From assembly GCA_947501935.1 (NCBI GenBank), contig CANMXU010000005.1, forward strand, positions 124,001 through 188,000: a stretch of DNA of 64,000 nt, written 5' to 3'. The notes beneath the pieces are model-generated. The model saw only the letters and a program-made list of their open reading frames with translations. It searched no databases and was not told the origin of the DNA. Numbering within the stretch: position 1 is the stretch's first letter; each line of letters opens with the position of its first letter. Origin of the DNA: an uncultured Alteromonadaceae bacterium (GTDB lineage Bacteria > Pseudomonadota > Gammaproteobacteria > Enterobacterales > Alteromonadaceae). Made by a program: the position numbers and the translations under genes. Below, in pieces: positions 28,367-38,967 of this stretch.

Positions 28367-28388
28367 AAAATCGACCGAAGTCGATTTT
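28367..28388. terminator. Bidirectional terminator between the DciA-like gene and lpxC
   Basis: AAAATCGAC (28367-28375) and GTCGATTTT (28380-28388) form a nine-base stem with a four-base loop. Read on the - strand the loop is C-UUCG-G, an unusually stable tetraloop, with U-runs on both sides. Confidence 0.92.
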
Positions 28389-28409
28389 TATTTAATACCA
28401 TAACTTCAG

Positions 28410-29330
28410 TTAAAAGCCCGAAGCATTAACTTCTTGATATTTAATAGGAGAGCTGGCTTTTTCATCTTCGAAGGTTGCCCATTCCCAAGCATCAGTTTGC
28501 TTAAATACCGCTCTTAATAACATATTATTTAAAGCATGCCCTGATTTAAACGCATTTAGCTCACCAAGAATACTAAAACCGCCCATGTATAAATCACCAA
28601 TGGCGTCTAATATTTTATGCTTAACAAATTCATCGTCATAGCGAAGATCGTTTTTATTAAGCATTCTGAATTCGTCAAGTACAATGGCATTTTCTAAACT
28701 GCCACCTAAAGCTAGATTATGAGAACGTAAAAACTCAATATCTTGCATAAAACCAAAAGTGCGCGCACGACTGATTTCTTTAACAAAAGTATCGCTTGAT
28801 AAGTCCATACTCATGGTTTGACATGTATTGGCGATAATCGGATGGTTAAACTCTATGGCAAAATTAACACGGAAACCTTCATAAGGTTGTAATTCTGCCC
28901 ATTTATCACCTTCTTCAACACGAATAGTTTCTTTAATGCGAATATAACGCTTAGCAACATTCGATGTTTCAATACCAACCGATTGTAATAAATAAACAAA
29001 AGGTAGTGCGCTGCCGTCCATAATAGGTACTTCCGGCGAGTCAACATCAACGACTAGGTTATCAATACCTAAACTCGATATTGCCGCTAAAAGGTGTTCG
29101 ACGGTGGAAATCTGAACACCTTCCTCATTAACTAAACACGTACATAAAGTGGTTTCACCCACAGCTTCAGGTGTTGCGGGAATATCCACAACAGGTTCTA
29201 GGTCGACGCGACGAAATACAATACCAGTGTTTGCCGGTGCAGGACGGAGAGTGATCTGCACTTTTTCACCTTTATGTAAGCCAACACCAACTGCTGAAAC
29301 TTGTTCTTTTATGGTACGTTGTTTAATCAT
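28410..29330 (-). CDS. lpxC: UDP-3-O-acyl-N-acetylglucosamine deacetylase
   Basis: Zinc deacetylase that commits to lipid A synthesis. In the 306-residue protein the zinc ligands H79 (TVEHLLAA), H238 and D242 (HKILDAIGD) and the catalytic E78 and H265 (SGHALNN) lie at the same numbers as in E. coli. N-terminal [21 protein letters not shown] matches the family. The gene follows ftsZ at the end of the dcw cluster, but a promoter at 29394-29422 gives it its own transcript with a hairpin at the 5' end and a five-residue leader ORF (29345-29362). A good ribosome site (AAGG, seven bases) precedes the ATG. Confidence 0.98.
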   Translation of the reverse strand: MIKQRTIKEQVSAVGVGLHKGEKVQITLRPAPANTGIVFRRVDLEPVVDIPATPEAVGETTLCTCLVNEEGVQISTVEHLLAAISSLGIDNLVVDVDSPEVPIMDGSALPFVYLLQSVGIETSNVAKRYIRIKETIRVEEGDKWAELQPYEGFRVNFAIEFNHPIIANTCQTMSMDLSSDTFVKEISRARTFGFMQDIEFLRSHNLALGGSLENAIVLDEFRMLNKNDLRYDDEFVKHKILDAIGDLYMGGFSILGELNAFKSGHALNNMLLRAVFKQTDAWEWATFEDEKASSPIKYQEVNASGF

Positions 29331-29344
29331 AAACAGCCCTTCTT

Positions 29345-29362
29345 CTAAGCATTTTTAGCCAT
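29345..29362 (-). CDS. Possible five-residue leader ORF of lpxC (MAKNA)
   Basis: In the lpxC leader the - strand reads GGGGGAATAAC, an ATG at 29362, then four codons and TAG (MAKNA). The GGGGGA is a strong ribosome site five to six bases before this ATG, stronger than many real genes here, and its first G bases border the 5' hairpin. The lpxC ribosome site lies just after the leader stop. Translation is inferred only. Confidence 0.35.
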   Translation of the reverse strand: MAKNA

Positions 29363-29371
29363 GTTATTCCC

Positions 29372-29422
29372 CCGCGCAATTACGCGGCGACATAATATAA
29401 CAAAAAAGCCTAATAAAATCAA
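29372..29422 (-). promoter_or_regulatory. lpxC promoter and 5'-terminal hairpin
   Basis: On the - strand -35 TTGATT (29417-29422), 17-base spacer, -10 TATATT (29394-29399). The start point should be near 29387, exactly where CCGCG (on mRNA, from 29387) begins to pair with CGCGG (to 29372) around a six-base loop. The mRNA would thus start with a hairpin, which often protects against 5'-end decay. Confidence 0.65.
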
Positions 29423-29481
29423 AATATCGACTATTGAGTACTAACTAAAAACTTCAAGCTACTTTATCTACTACAGCCAGA

Positions 29482-30645
29482 TTAATCTGCTTGTTTACGT
29501 AAAAAAGCTGGAATATCTAAATAGCTTTCGGTTTCGCCAGCAACCGATTTTTGCGGAGCTGCTTGTATATTGGTTTCGGCAAATCCTGTTGGGTCCAGCT
29601 CTGGCTGTGCATTAGGCGTATAATCACTACCTACAGCAATAGGTTCCATTTGTGGCGCCGGATTTACTAAAGTAATATCTGGACGACGTTCTGCGCCAAT
29701 ACCTGTTGCTACAACAGTTACCCGTAGTTCTTCAGTCATTTCAGGGTCAATAACCGCACCAACTACTACCGTGGCATTTTCAGAGGCGAAGGCTTTAACT
29801 GCATTACCAACGGTTTCAAATTCGTCAATGCTAATGTCCATACCTGCGGTAATATTAACTAAAATACCGCGAGCACCCGCTAAATCAACATCTTCAAGTA
29901 ATGGGCTTGAAATAGCAGCTTCTGCCGCTTCTTCAGCGCGATCTTCGCCAGATGCAATACCTGAGCCCATCATAGCCGTGCCCATTTCAGACATTACTGT
30001 GCGAACATCGGCAAAATCGACGTTAATTAAACCAGGACGAGTAATTAATTCTGCAATACCTTGTACCGCGCCTAATAATACGTTGTTAGCTGCTTTAAAC
30101 GCGTCTAACAAACTTGTACCTGGGCCCAATACTTTTAATAATTTTTCATTTGGAATAGTGATTAATGAGTCAACACTTTTCGATAAAAACTCGATACCTT
30201 GATCCGCATAATTCATGCGTTTCTTACCTTCAAATGGAAACGGCTTAGTTACTACAGCAACCGTTAATATGCCCATTTCTTTGGCAATTTCAGCAACCAC
30301 TGGTGCCGCGCCAGTACCAGTTCCGCCACCCATACCTGCGGCGATAAAAACCATATCAGCACCTTGTAAGGTTTGCTTAATAGTTTCACGGTCTTCTTCA
30401 GCACTACGACGGCCAATTTCTGGGTTAGCACCAGCACCTAAACCTTTAGTTACGTCACAACCCATTTGCAAAGTTACATTTGCTGCAGAGTTACGTAGCG
30501 CTTGTGAATCAGTATTAGCAGTAATAAATTCAACACCTTCAATGGTTTGACAAACCATGTGTTCAACTGCATTACCACCACCACCGCCAACACCAATCAC
30601 TTTAATGACTGCTTCTTCGTTATGGTCTTCCATCAATTCAAACAT
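29482..30645 (-). CDS. ftsZ: FtsZ, tubulin-like division GTPase
   Basis: Forms the Z-ring at midcell. The 387-residue protein has the tubulin signature GGGTGTG (106-112), upstream GVGGGGGNAV for GTP, the T7 synergy loop with NVDFADVRTVM, and a variable acidic linker (about 317-370). The C-terminal peptide LDIPAFLRKQAD, the site for FtsA, ZipA and ZapD, is the same as in E. coli as I remember it. GGAG lies eight bases before the ATG. It is the last fts gene of the dcw cluster, 80 bases after ftsA. Confidence 0.98.
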   Translation of the reverse strand: MFELMEDHNEEAVIKVIGVGGGGGNAVEHMVCQTIEGVEFITANTDSQALRNSAANVTLQMGCDVTKGLGAGANPEIGRRSAEEDRETIKQTLQGADMVFIAAGMGGGTGTGAAPVVAEIAKEMGILTVAVVTKPFPFEGKKRMNYADQGIEFLSKSVDSLITIPNEKLLKVLGPGTSLLDAFKAANNVLLGAVQGIAELITRPGLINVDFADVRTVMSEMGTAMMGSGIASGEDRAEEAAEAAISSPLLEDVDLAGARGILVNITAGMDISIDEFETVGNAVKAFASENATVVVGAVIDPEMTEELRVTVVATGIGAERRPDITLVNPAPQMEPIAVGSDYTPNAQPELDPTGFAETNIQAAPQKSVAGETESYLDIPAFLRKQAD

Positions 30646-30725
30646 TTTATTTTCTCCGTTCTTTAACGTTTTTGTTCCACCAAAAAATACTTAACTTATT
30701 TTAACTGAGTGCTTATATACCCTAG

Positions 30726-31961
30726 TTAAAATTCACCCTTGAACCATGCGTGTAGACGTGACCATAAACCGCTCACCCCTTCACTAGATTTTTTCTCGCC
30801 ACTTTCTTGTTCGCTTGCTTGCATGCCGTAATGTAATAAGCCGACTACTGTTGCGTAGCTTGGGTCATTTACATATTCTTTTAGTCCGCAAACATTCATT
30901 GGCTGTGCTATGCGCACTGGCATTTGGAAAACTTCTTCAGCAAACTCAACTACACCTTCCATTTTTGCTGTGCCGCCGGTTAATACATAACCCGCAGCAA
31001 TTTGGTCTTCCAAACCACATTCTTTTAATTCTTCTTGTATTAATTCAAATAATTCCTGATATCTCGGCTCTACCACTTCGGCAAGGGTATGTCGTGACAT
31101 CGAACGTGCGGGCCGTCCGCCTACACTTGGTACTTCAATATTTTCTTCCATGCTCACCAATTGGCGTAATGCACAGGCGTATTGCACTTTAATATCTTCA
31201 GCGTGACTTAGCGGCGTTCTAAATATTTTGGCAATATCGCTAGTCACTTGGTTTCCGGCTACCGGAATAACCGCAGTATGTCGTAATGCACCACCAGTAA
31301 AGACTGAAATGTCCATGGTGCCAGCGCCAATATCAACCACACAAATACCAAGTTCTTTTTCGTCATCAGTCAATACTGAATAACTTGAAGCCAATGCTGA
31401 GAAAATTAATTGGTCAGCTTTTAAGTCGCAGCGTTCAACACATTTAACTATGTTTTTGGCCATGTCATTGGCACAGGTAATAATGTGTACTTTCGCTTCC
31501 ATACGTACACCAGACATACCAATTGGGCTTTTTATGCCGTCTTGACAGTCAATACTGTATTCCTGCGGCAAAACATGCAGCATTCTACGTTCAGCTGAAA
31601 TAGGCACTGAGCGCGCAGTATGAATAACATTATCAACGTCTTCTTGAATTACTTCTTTATCGTTGATTGGCACCATACCGTTTTCGTTTTGACAACGAAT
31701 ATGCTTGCCAGAAATACCTAAATACACTGAGCTAATACGGCAATCGGCCATTAATTCGGCTTCATTGATGGCGCGCTGAATTGACTGAATCACTAAATTC
31801 AGATCATTGACGCCACCTTTGTCCATACCACGCGAAGGTTGATTACCAACACCAACAATACTCAATTGATTGTCTGGGGTAATTTCACCAACAGCGACTG
31901 ATATTTTAGAGGTACCAATATCTAAGCCGACGACTAAATTTCTTTCTGTTACTTTTGACAT
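30726..31961 (-). CDS. ftsA: FtsA, actin-like division protein
   Basis: Anchors FtsZ to the membrane. The 411-residue protein shows actin-fold ATP motifs (VVGLDIGTSKISV; VVDIGAGTMDISVF; GYVLTGGTAKMEG), the inserted 1C domain (about 85-165), and a C-terminal amphipathic helix (SGLWSRLHAWFKGEF) that targets the membrane. The frame can be read from a TTG at 31964, but the ATG at 31961 (MSKVTERN) is the better start. It lies 5 bases after ftsQ. Confidence 0.97.
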   Translation of the reverse strand: MSKVTERNLVVGLDIGTSKISVAVGEITPDNQLSIVGVGNQPSRGMDKGGVNDLNLVIQSIQRAINEAELMADCRISSVYLGISGKHIRCQNENGMVPINDKEVIQEDVDNVIHTARSVPISAERRMLHVLPQEYSIDCQDGIKSPIGMSGVRMEAKVHIITCANDMAKNIVKCVERCDLKADQLIFSALASSYSVLTDDEKELGICVVDIGAGTMDISVFTGGALRHTAVIPVAGNQVTSDIAKIFRTPLSHAEDIKVQYACALRQLVSMEENIEVPSVGGRPARSMSRHTLAEVVEPRYQELFELIQEELKECGLEDQIAAGYVLTGGTAKMEGVVEFAEEVFQMPVRIAQPMNVCGLKEYVNDPSYATVVGLLHYGMQASEQESGEKKSSEGVSGLWSRLHAWFKGEF

Positions 31962-31966
31962 CAATA

Positions 31967-32743
31967 CTAAACTCTTTGTTTTTCAACAGCCGATTTCCAG
32001 CCAACGGCCAAACCGGTATCATAACGTAAGTCGATATAATCAACTTGCTGATTTTCTTTCTTATTTTCTTTTATTTCTGAGTAAACGTCCATAAATCTTT
32101 GTATGCGCTGTACTCTTTCTTCACGTCCTAAATTCAAGGTAACGCCGTCACTTAATAGCAACTGCCAAGAATAGCGCTCAGACAATACCAATTCATCAAT
32201 ACCTAAGTTCTTATAAGTTAATAAACTGCTAAAGTTTCTAAAGTTTTCTAAAGCGGTAACTTCACTACCTTCTGGGCCAAAAAATGCCGGTAAGCCGTGA
32301 GTAACTCGCGAAGCATCTGCTTGAAAAGCATGTCCTTGAGCATTGATAAAAAAGTCACCATTCCAACGAGCAATAGGGGCTTGGTCAACTACATACAATT
32401 TAAGTTCATTAGGCCACTGCTTTCGTACTGATACTGAATATACCCAAGGTAATACTGCTACTTGTTGCTGAATTTCATTTACATCAACATGAAAGAAGTT
32501 ACCTAAATCGATATTTTCCATCGCGCTGTGGATATCTTGCTCTGTGGTATAAGGCATTTCACCACTGATCACGATTGACGTTACCGGTACCGCTTCTTCT
32601 GAAGCCATTCGCTGCGTTAACATCCAGCCCGACGATAAGATAGCAACAATCACCAAAACAAAAAAAGCAACGCCTAGCCAAAATGACCAGTGCAGTTGTT
32701 CTTGCTCTGTTTGCGGTGATGAATTTGCTAACTTAGTTGTCAT
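31967..32743 (-). CDS. ftsQ: FtsQ, division protein of the FtsQLB complex
   Basis: Bitopic inner-membrane protein with a cytoplasmic N-terminus, a hydrophobic span at about 20-45, a POTRA domain (VTSIVISGEMPYTTEQDI) and a beta domain (about 125-250) that contains WPNELKLYVVDQAPIARWN. Total 258 residues. The ATG at 32743 was chosen over TTG 32746; AGGA is nine bases upstream. It lies 5 bases after ddl and before ftsA, the usual ddl-ftsQ-ftsA order. It recruits FtsL and FtsB to the septum. Confidence 0.95.
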   Translation of the reverse strand: MTTKLANSSPQTEQEQLHWSFWLGVAFFVLVIVAILSSGWMLTQRMASEEAVPVTSIVISGEMPYTTEQDIHSAMENIDLGNFFHVDVNEIQQQVAVLPWVYSVSVRKQWPNELKLYVVDQAPIARWNGDFFINAQGHAFQADASRVTHGLPAFFGPEGSEVTALENFRNFSSLLTYKNLGIDELVLSERYSWQLLLSDGVTLNLGREERVQRIQRFMDVYSEIKENKKENQQVDYIDLRYDTGLAVGWKSAVEKQRV

Positions 32744-32748
32744 CAAAT

Positions 32749-33672
32749 TTAATCCTGTTTTAAGCGCATATCGACAATGGCTTTCACCAATTCGCTAAAC
32801 GATAAACCAAATACTTTCGCCGCTTTCGGCACTAACGAACTTTCGGTCATACCTGGCACAGTATTCACTTCTAAAAACTGCCACTGACCCTGTTCATTTT
32901 TCATTACGTCAACTCGGCCCCAACCACTCGCGTTGGTTGCTTTAAATACTTTTAACGCCAGTGCTTGTAATGCTTGTTCTTCACTTTGCTCTAAATGACA
33001 TGGGCAATGATATTGTGTCGTCGTTGACTGATATTTTGCTTCATAGTCATAAAATTCTCGTGGTGTTTCCATATGAATAACCGGCAATGCCTGCTCGCCT
33101 AAAATGGCGATAGTATATTCTGGGCCGTTGATCCACGCTTCAACTAATACTTGTTCATCAAAACTAAAGGCAGCTGCTAAAGCGTCTACTAGTTGCTGCG
33201 CGGTTTCAGCTTTGGCCATGCCAATGCTTGAACCTTCATGCGCGGGTTTAACCATAACCTTGCCGTTAAGTTCGGCTAATATTTTTGTCGCATCTTGTGC
33301 TTTAAAACTGTCTTTTTCTACCACAGCAAACTTTGCCGTTGGTAAACCTAAGGCTTGGAATATTAGCTTGCTGCGAGTTTTATCCATCGACAGCGCTGAG
33401 CCTAAAACTTTTGAGCCGGTATAAGGAATGCCTAAATACTCAAGCGCACCTTGTATGCAACCGTCTTCGCCGCCACGACCATGCAAAGCAATAAAGGCAC
33501 AATCGATGGCTAATAATTTTAATTCGCTTAACTGGCGATCTCGGGTGTCAAATAACACCACATCAAAACCTGACTCGGTTAACCCCTTGGCAACCGCTTC
33601 ACCAGAGCGTAAAGATATTTCACGCTCTGCAGAGTCGCCGCCATACAATACTGCAATATTTAACCGGCTCAT
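32749..33672 (-). CDS. ddl: D-alanine--D-alanine ligase
   Basis: ATP-grasp enzyme that joins two D-Ala for the peptidoglycan stem. The 307-residue protein has the N-terminal [27 protein letters not shown] (substrate loop), [21 protein letters not shown], and the Mg-binding VDVMKNEQG...[13 protein letters not shown]. The length fits the short DdlB type. It overlaps the end of murC by 4 bases (ATGA), and ftsQ follows directly. Confidence 0.97.
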   Translation of the reverse strand: MSRLNIAVLYGGDSAEREISLRSGEAVAKGLTESGFDVVLFDTRDRQLSELKLLAIDCAFIALHGRGGEDGCIQGALEYLGIPYTGSKVLGSALSMDKTRSKLIFQALGLPTAKFAVVEKDSFKAQDATKILAELNGKVMVKPAHEGSSIGMAKAETAQQLVDALAAAFSFDEQVLVEAWINGPEYTIAILGEQALPVIHMETPREFYDYEAKYQSTTTQYHCPCHLEQSEEQALQALALKVFKATNASGWGRVDVMKNEQGQWQFLEVNTVPGMTESSLVPKAAKVFGLSFSELVKAIVDMRLKQD

Positions 33673-35144
33673 GCTTGCTCACCTTTTGCTTGTTCAGCAA
33701 CATTAAGCAGTGGGTGATTAGCTAAATCATGTGATACCACACCGATATTTCCTGCGCCTTGGGTAATTACCATGTCGCCATTTTGCAATTGTGCAGCCAT
33801 TAGCTCAGCAAGCTTGTCAACATCGCTAACATAAATAGGCTCTACTTGACCGCGCTGGCGAATACTACGGGCTAAACTTTTACTATCAGCACTGGCTATT
33901 GGCGCTTCGCCCGCAGCATATACGTCTAAGAGAAAAAGGCAATCAACTTCTGATAATACTTCAACAAAATCTTCATAAAGATCACGTGTACGAGAATAAC
34001 GATGTGGTTGAAACACCATAACTAAGCGCTTGTTAGGCCAGCCATTACGCATCGCAAGAATGGTTGCTTTAACTTCACTCGGGTGATGACCATAATCATC
34101 AACCAATACCATTTCACCTTGCCCAGTTTTTAAATCGGCCAATTGCTCGAAACGACGACCAATACCAGCAAACTCAGTTAATGCTTGGCAAATATCACTA
34201 TCTTTTACGCCTTCATCACTGGCAACAGCTACTGCTGCAAGTGCATTTAAAACATTGTGCTCACCCGGTAAATTAACCGTCATATCCAGTGGCGGCTGCC
34301 CTGCTCTTTCAACAGTGAAAGAACTTACTGCGCCTTGTTGTAGGTAATTAGTTGCTTTAACGTCGGCATCATCAGAAAAGCCATAGGTGATCACTTGACG
34401 ACTCATGCGCGGTAATAATTCACGCACTACTGGGTTATCAATACAAACCACAGCTAAACCATAAAACGGCAAGTTGTGCAGGAATTCAATATAAGTATCT
34501 TTAAGTTTTTCAAAGTCACCTTGATAGGTGTCCATATGGTCTTCAGCAATATTAGTAATTACCGCAACCATAGGTTGTAAATGCAAAAATGAAGCATCAC
34601 TTTCATCAGCTTCAGCAATCAAGTAACGGCTACTACCTAAACGCGCATTGGTGCCGGCACTATTTAGTAAACCGCCAATAACAAAAGTTGGGTCTAAATC
34701 ACCTTGAGCAAATACGCTGGCAATTAAACTGGTAGTGGTGGTTTTACCATGTGTGCCCGCAATAGCTACGCCGTGGCGAAACCGCATTAGCTCTGCTAAC
34801 ATTTCTGCGCGCCTAACCACTGGTATACGATTTTCTTGTGCTGCGACTAATTCAGGGTTGTCTTGTGCGATAGCGGTTGAAACAACAATAACGCTGGCAT
34901 CAATAACATTTTCTTTAGCGTGGCCAATGGTAATTTCTGCACCTAATGCGGTTAAGCGTTTAACCACTTGGTTATTGCCAATGTCTGAACCGGAAATTTG
35001 GTAACCTTCATTCAATAAAACTTCAGCAATACCGCCCATCCCTGCGCCACCAATACCAACAAAATGGATGCGTTTTACTCGGCGCATTTCAGGTATTTTA
35101 ATTGGGGCAATATTTGCTTTTTGATCTGTCATTGGTTTTCTCAT
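33669..35144 (-). CDS. murC: UDP-N-acetylmuramate--L-alanine ligase
   Basis: Adds L-Ala to UDP-MurNAc. The 491-residue enzyme has the N-terminal [15 protein letters not shown]-loop [34 protein letters not shown], and [10 protein letters not shown] with the family His pair. Start at 35144 overlaps murG by 4 bases; a second ATG (35132, MTDQK) would give 487 residues. All three Mur-ligase domains are present. Confidence 0.97.
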   Translation of the reverse strand: MRKPMTDQKANIAPIKIPEMRRVKRIHFVGIGGAGMGGIAEVLLNEGYQISGSDIGNNQVVKRLTALGAEITIGHAKENVIDASVIVVSTAIAQDNPELVAAQENRIPVVRRAEMLAELMRFRHGVAIAGTHGKTTTTSLIASVFAQGDLDPTFVIGGLLNSAGTNARLGSSRYLIAEADESDASFLHLQPMVAVITNIAEDHMDTYQGDFEKLKDTYIEFLHNLPFYGLAVVCIDNPVVRELLPRMSRQVITYGFSDDADVKATNYLQQGAVSSFTVERAGQPPLDMTVNLPGEHNVLNALAAVAVASDEGVKDSDICQALTEFAGIGRRFEQLADLKTGQGEMVLVDDYGHHPSEVKATILAMRNGWPNKRLVMVFQPHRYSRTRDLYEDFVEVLSEVDCLFLLDVYAAGEAPIASADSKSLARSIRQRGQVEPIYVSDVDKLAELMAAQLQNGDMVITQGAGNIGVVSHDLANHPLLNVAEQAKGEQA

Positions 35145-36298
35145 TTTTGGGCTAGCTCCACACAGGTATTGGCAACTTTAATGGTTGCATCAGCATGGGC
35201 TGCATCTTGTGCTGCCTTAGACATGCTCTGTAGTACCTTGTCGGAAATAAAAAAGCTATTAAGCATTTGCGCGAGTGTGGTGCCGTTAAATTCTTGTTGT
35301 GGGATCAGCTTAGCTGCTCCTCTTGCCACTAAATACATGGCATTTTTTGTTTGATGATCGTCAACCGCGTGCGGTAATGGTACAAAAATAGCGGGTTTAG
35401 CGACCATGGCTAATTCTGATACCGTTAATGCCCCAGCTCGGCAAATAACCACATCAGCCCACTGATATGCCGCTGACATATCTCCAATAAATTCACTTAC
35501 TTTAATGTTTTCAGCATCTAAGCCGTATTGGTCGTAACTAGCACAAACAGATTCTTCATTTCCGGCGCCAGTTTGATGCCAAACACTAATGTTTTGTACT
35601 TTAATTTGATTCATAGCTTGTGGCACGGTTTCATTTAATACTCGTGCGCCTAAGCTGCCGCCAATAATTAATACTTTTTTAGTGGTTGCTGGTTGCGGCG
35701 ATAAAATATTATCAAGCTCGACAATATCGCGTCTTAACGGGTTTCCTACTACAGTCGATTTATGCTTACTAAAAGCGTTTGGAAACGCGCTTAATACCGA
35801 ACTGGCCAAATGCGCTAAATAACGATTACTTAAACCGGCAACGGCATTTTGCTCATGCAAAACTAAAGGTTTACCTAATAACCACGCAGCAAAGCCACCT
35901 GGGGCGCTGGCATATCCGCCCATACCTAATACTACGTCAGGTTTTACTTCACGAATAACCCGTACTGACTGCATGACTGATTGCAATAATTTAAACGGTG
36001 TTTTCAACCACGTTGTCCAGTTGGTATTACGTAAACCAGCAATATTTATAAAGGAGATATCGTAACCATGCGCTGGAACAATTTTCGCTTCCATTCGCTT
36101 TTCAGTGCCTAACCAGTGAATATGCCAACCTAATGCTTTTAGATGATCAGCCACGGCAATACCTGGAAAAATATGACCGCCAGTACCGCCAGCCATAATC
36201 AAAATAGTGGCATTTTTTTTCTGAGTATTAATTGCTGCAGAATTCACGTTTTCAGTTTTCACTTCTTTTATCTCATTTGCTTGTGGAGGTTGGTTCAT
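35141..36298 (-). CDS. murG: UDP-GlcNAc:lipid I GlcNAc transferase
   Basis: Peripheral membrane glycosyltransferase (GT28) that makes lipid II. The 385-residue protein starts with about 28 extra residues, then [19 protein letters not shown] (G-loop 1), [11 protein letters not shown] (G-loop 2), [11 protein letters not shown], a third loop GGSLGAR, and the donor-binding GALTVSELA...[12 protein letters not shown]. It overlaps ftsW by 4 bases and murC by 4. An ATG at 36241 or nearby is not better placed, so I keep the coupled start. Confidence 0.96.
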   Translation of the reverse strand: MNQPPQANEIKEVKTENVNSAAINTQKKNATILIMAGGTGGHIFPGIAVADHLKALGWHIHWLGTEKRMEAKIVPAHGYDISFINIAGLRNTNWTTWLKTPFKLLQSVMQSVRVIREVKPDVVLGMGGYASAPGGFAAWLLGKPLVLHEQNAVAGLSNRYLAHLASSVLSAFPNAFSKHKSTVVGNPLRRDIVELDNILSPQPATTKKVLIIGGSLGARVLNETVPQAMNQIKVQNISVWHQTGAGNEESVCASYDQYGLDAENIKVSEFIGDMSAAYQWADVVICRAGALTVSELAMVAKPAIFVPLPHAVDDHQTKNAMYLVARGAAKLIPQQEFNGTTLAQMLNSFFISDKVLQSMSKAAQDAAHADATIKVANTCVELAQK

Positions 36299-37584
36299 GA
36301 GGTACCTCCTTTAGCAGTAACTTTGGCTTTGGCTTTCGTTTTTCCGGAAGTTTTACTGGTTGCTTGAATAGTTTGCAAACGTAATTCATGATCAATACGC
36401 ACTAGCACTACTAAGGCAATGGTCATAATGATCATCGAGCTGCCACCGTAACTTATTAACGGCATGGTCAAACCTTTCGTAGGAACAATACCAGCGCTAG
36501 CGCCAACATTGACCGCAGCCTGAAATACCATCCATATACCGATGCCATAAGCGAAAAAACCTTCAAAATATTTCTCTTTACTAACCGCTTTTCGGCCCAA
36601 TAATAACGCTTTAATGACTAAGGTCATGCTTAAAAGCAAAATAACGCTAATACCAACAAAGCCGAATTCTTCCGCTAATACTGCCATAACAAAGTCAGTA
36701 TGGGCTTCAGGTAAATATTCAAGTTTTTGAATGCTATTACCTAAACCTTGACCAAAAGTTTCGCCGCGGCCATAGGCCATTAACGACTGGGTTAATTGAT
36801 AACCACTACCAAAAGGGTCTTGCCAAGGGTCTAGAAAACTGGTGATCCGGCGCCAGCGATAAGGCTCAAATACTGCCAACATAGTGAGTGCTGCAACGCC
36901 AACACTGGCAACAGCAAAAAACTGCCATAATTTTGCGCCAGCTAAAAACAATAAACCAAAAGTGGTCACAAACATTACAATCACTGTGCCTAAATCAGGC
37001 TGCATTAGTAATAAAAATGCGAGTAAGCCAAAGACCACCAAAGGCTTAGCAAAGCCTTTAATGTTTTCCATTACTTCATCACGTCTGCGTACTAAATACG
37101 CCGATAAATAACAGAAGAAAAATAGCTTCGCTGGCTCTGCCGCTTGAATGGTAATTGGACCAATAACAATCCAACGGGTTGAACCATTCACAGAACGACC
37201 AATAACTAACACCACAACGAGTAATAACAACGCGCAAATGAGCAACATGCCGCTATGTTGTTTCCAGCGACTCATTGGTACTTGCAAAGTAATGCCGGCA
37301 ACAATAAGACTTAATACGATGTAAATGGCATGACGAGTAACAAAATGAAATGGATTACCAAATAATCGTTCTGCTACTGGCATCGACGAACTTGCCACCA
37401 TAACTAAACCGATCATGTACATCACCATAGCTAAAACTATATAGCTGCGGTCAAATAATACCGTACTTGCTGGCGCAGGCTTGAACCATGTTGTAAGTTT
37501 ATCTGTGAAATTAAAAGATAAGTTAGCAGTTAACTTATCAAGCTTAACTTTATTGTTAGTAAGAGCTGCGCTTAATTCAGTCAT
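36295..37584 (-). CDS. ftsW: FtsW, septal peptidoglycan polymerase (SEDS)
   Basis: SEDS-family glycosyltransferase that polymerises lipid II with FtsI at the septum. The 429-residue protein has about ten membrane spans and SEDS motifs: RSVNGSTRWI, GPITIQAAEPAKL, LLMQPDLGT, DPWQDPFGSGYQ, and NVGASAGIVPTKGLTMPLISYGGSS near the C-terminus. A basic C-terminal tail (SGKTKAKAKVTAK) follows. It starts within the murD stop (1-base overlap) and overlaps murG by 4. Confidence 0.97.
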   Translation of the reverse strand: MTELSAALTNNKVKLDKLTANLSFNFTDKLTTWFKPAPASTVLFDRSYIVLAMVMYMIGLVMVASSSMPVAERLFGNPFHFVTRHAIYIVLSLIVAGITLQVPMSRWKQHSGMLLICALLLLVVVLVIGRSVNGSTRWIVIGPITIQAAEPAKLFFFCYLSAYLVRRRDEVMENIKGFAKPLVVFGLLAFLLLMQPDLGTVIVMFVTTFGLLFLAGAKLWQFFAVASVGVAALTMLAVFEPYRWRRITSFLDPWQDPFGSGYQLTQSLMAYGRGETFGQGLGNSIQKLEYLPEAHTDFVMAVLAEEFGFVGISVILLLSMTLVIKALLLGRKAVSKEKYFEGFFAYGIGIWMVFQAAVNVGASAGIVPTKGLTMPLISYGGSSMIIMTIALVVLVRIDHELRLQTIQATSKTSGKTKAKAKVTAKGGTS

Positions 37585-38960
37585 TAGCTGCGCTCCTTAC
37601 AACTATTACAAGCACTAATAGCATTGATAAATACTTGGCCGCGCTCAGCAAAATTTTTAAACATATCAATGCTTGCACAGGCTGGTGAAAGCAAAATAAT
37701 ATCGCCTGCTTTAGCTTCAGCTCGTGCAGCACTAACCGCTTGCTCTAACGTATCAAAGTAACGGCCATGTTTACTTAAGGCTGCAATTGCTCGACCGTCT
37801 TTACCTAAACTAAAAACTTGCGCAACATGTTTTTCTATCGCCGCTTTTAATGGCAAAAAGTCAGCACCTTTGCCGTCACCGCCAGCAATTAATAGCAGTT
37901 TATTTCCTGCGACTAAACTTGGCGCTAAACCTTCAATCGCCGCAAGTGCAGAGCCAACATTGGTTGCTTTAGAGTCATTCACCCAAATAATACCGTCGTC
38001 ACTGGCAATTTTTTGACAACGATGCGCTAACCCTGAAAATGATGAAAAGGCCTTAACCATATCAACGATGGACCAACCTGCACTATTACCTAAGGCTAAA
38101 ACAGCTAGATAATTCAAGGCATTATGAATGCCAGCTAAAGGTAATTCGTTAAGCGCAATTAAACAGTTTTCACCTTGAGCTAAATAAGTTTGCTGGTTTT
38201 GCTGACGTAAACCAAACTGACCCACTTCAGGCTCATCAGAGCCAAACGAGATAATGCTCATTTTTTCTGATGAACATGCAGTTAACGCATCATCACGATT
38301 TATAACCGCAACTTGGCTTTGCTGATAGATGCGTTGTTTAATTTGTGCGTAGTTAGCTAAAGTTTTATGTCGGTCTAAATGGTCATCACTAACATTCAAT
38401 ACCGTGCTAGCAAGTGCTTTCATGCTGTGCAAAGTTTCTAACTGAAAACTAGACAACTCTAATACCAACATATCTACGCTGCTGGTTTGTTCTTCAATAA
38501 GCTGGTCAAGTACAGGTACGCCAATATTGCCGCCCAGTTGCACGTTTTTACCTAATTCTTTACCAACATGGGCTAATAACGACACTACCGTTGATTTACC
38601 GTTTGAACCGGTAACCGCTAGTATTGGCGTATCAGCCACTAAACAATACAGTTCAACATCACCAATTACTTGGCAGTTTGGTGTAATTGCGTTACTAATT
38701 TCTGTTGTGGCTAAGTCAATTCCTGGGCTAACAATCAATACTTGTGCTTGGGCAATAAGCTCTTTGTTCCACCCACCTTGAACAAAGTTAGTATTTGGAA
38801 AGTGCTGCGCAACTTCAGCAGCTAATGTATTATTTTCTCGGCTATCATTGATTGAAAAAACTAAACCATGGTGGTCTAAAAAGCGCGCACAGGAAAGCCC
38901 TGTCATACCAGCACCTAATACCACAATGTTTTTGTTTCTTAGCCCAGATAAATAAGTCAT
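37584..38960 (-). CDS. murD: UDP-N-acetylmuramoylalanine--D-glutamate ligase
   Basis: Adds D-Glu to UDP-MurNAc-L-Ala. The 458-residue protein has VVLGAGMTGLSCARFL, a SPGIDL block, the P-loop GSNGKSTVVSL, ELSSFQLE, NVSDDHLDRH, NDSKATN and the C-terminal LSPACASIDMFKNFAERG with the Lys/Ser residues typical of MurD. It follows mraY by 7 bases and shares one base with ftsW. Confidence 0.97.
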   Translation of the reverse strand: MTYLSGLRNKNIVVLGAGMTGLSCARFLDHHGLVFSINDSRENNTLAAEVAQHFPNTNFVQGGWNKELIAQAQVLIVSPGIDLATTEISNAITPNCQVIGDVELYCLVADTPILAVTGSNGKSTVVSLLAHVGKELGKNVQLGGNIGVPVLDQLIEEQTSSVDMLVLELSSFQLETLHSMKALASTVLNVSDDHLDRHKTLANYAQIKQRIYQQSQVAVINRDDALTACSSEKMSIISFGSDEPEVGQFGLRQQNQQTYLAQGENCLIALNELPLAGIHNALNYLAVLALGNSAGWSIVDMVKAFSSFSGLAHRCQKIASDDGIIWVNDSKATNVGSALAAIEGLAPSLVAGNKLLLIAGGDGKGADFLPLKAAIEKHVAQVFSLGKDGRAIAALSKHGRYFDTLEQAVSAARAEAKAGDIILLSPACASIDMFKNFAERGQVFINAISACNSCKERS

Positions 38961-38967
38961 TTTTCCT

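Noticed and set aside
30215-30550. Long open frame antisense to ftsZ, and similar frames antisense to aceF, lpdA and murC
   Set aside because: They are antisense shadows of well-recognised genes and have no own signals.
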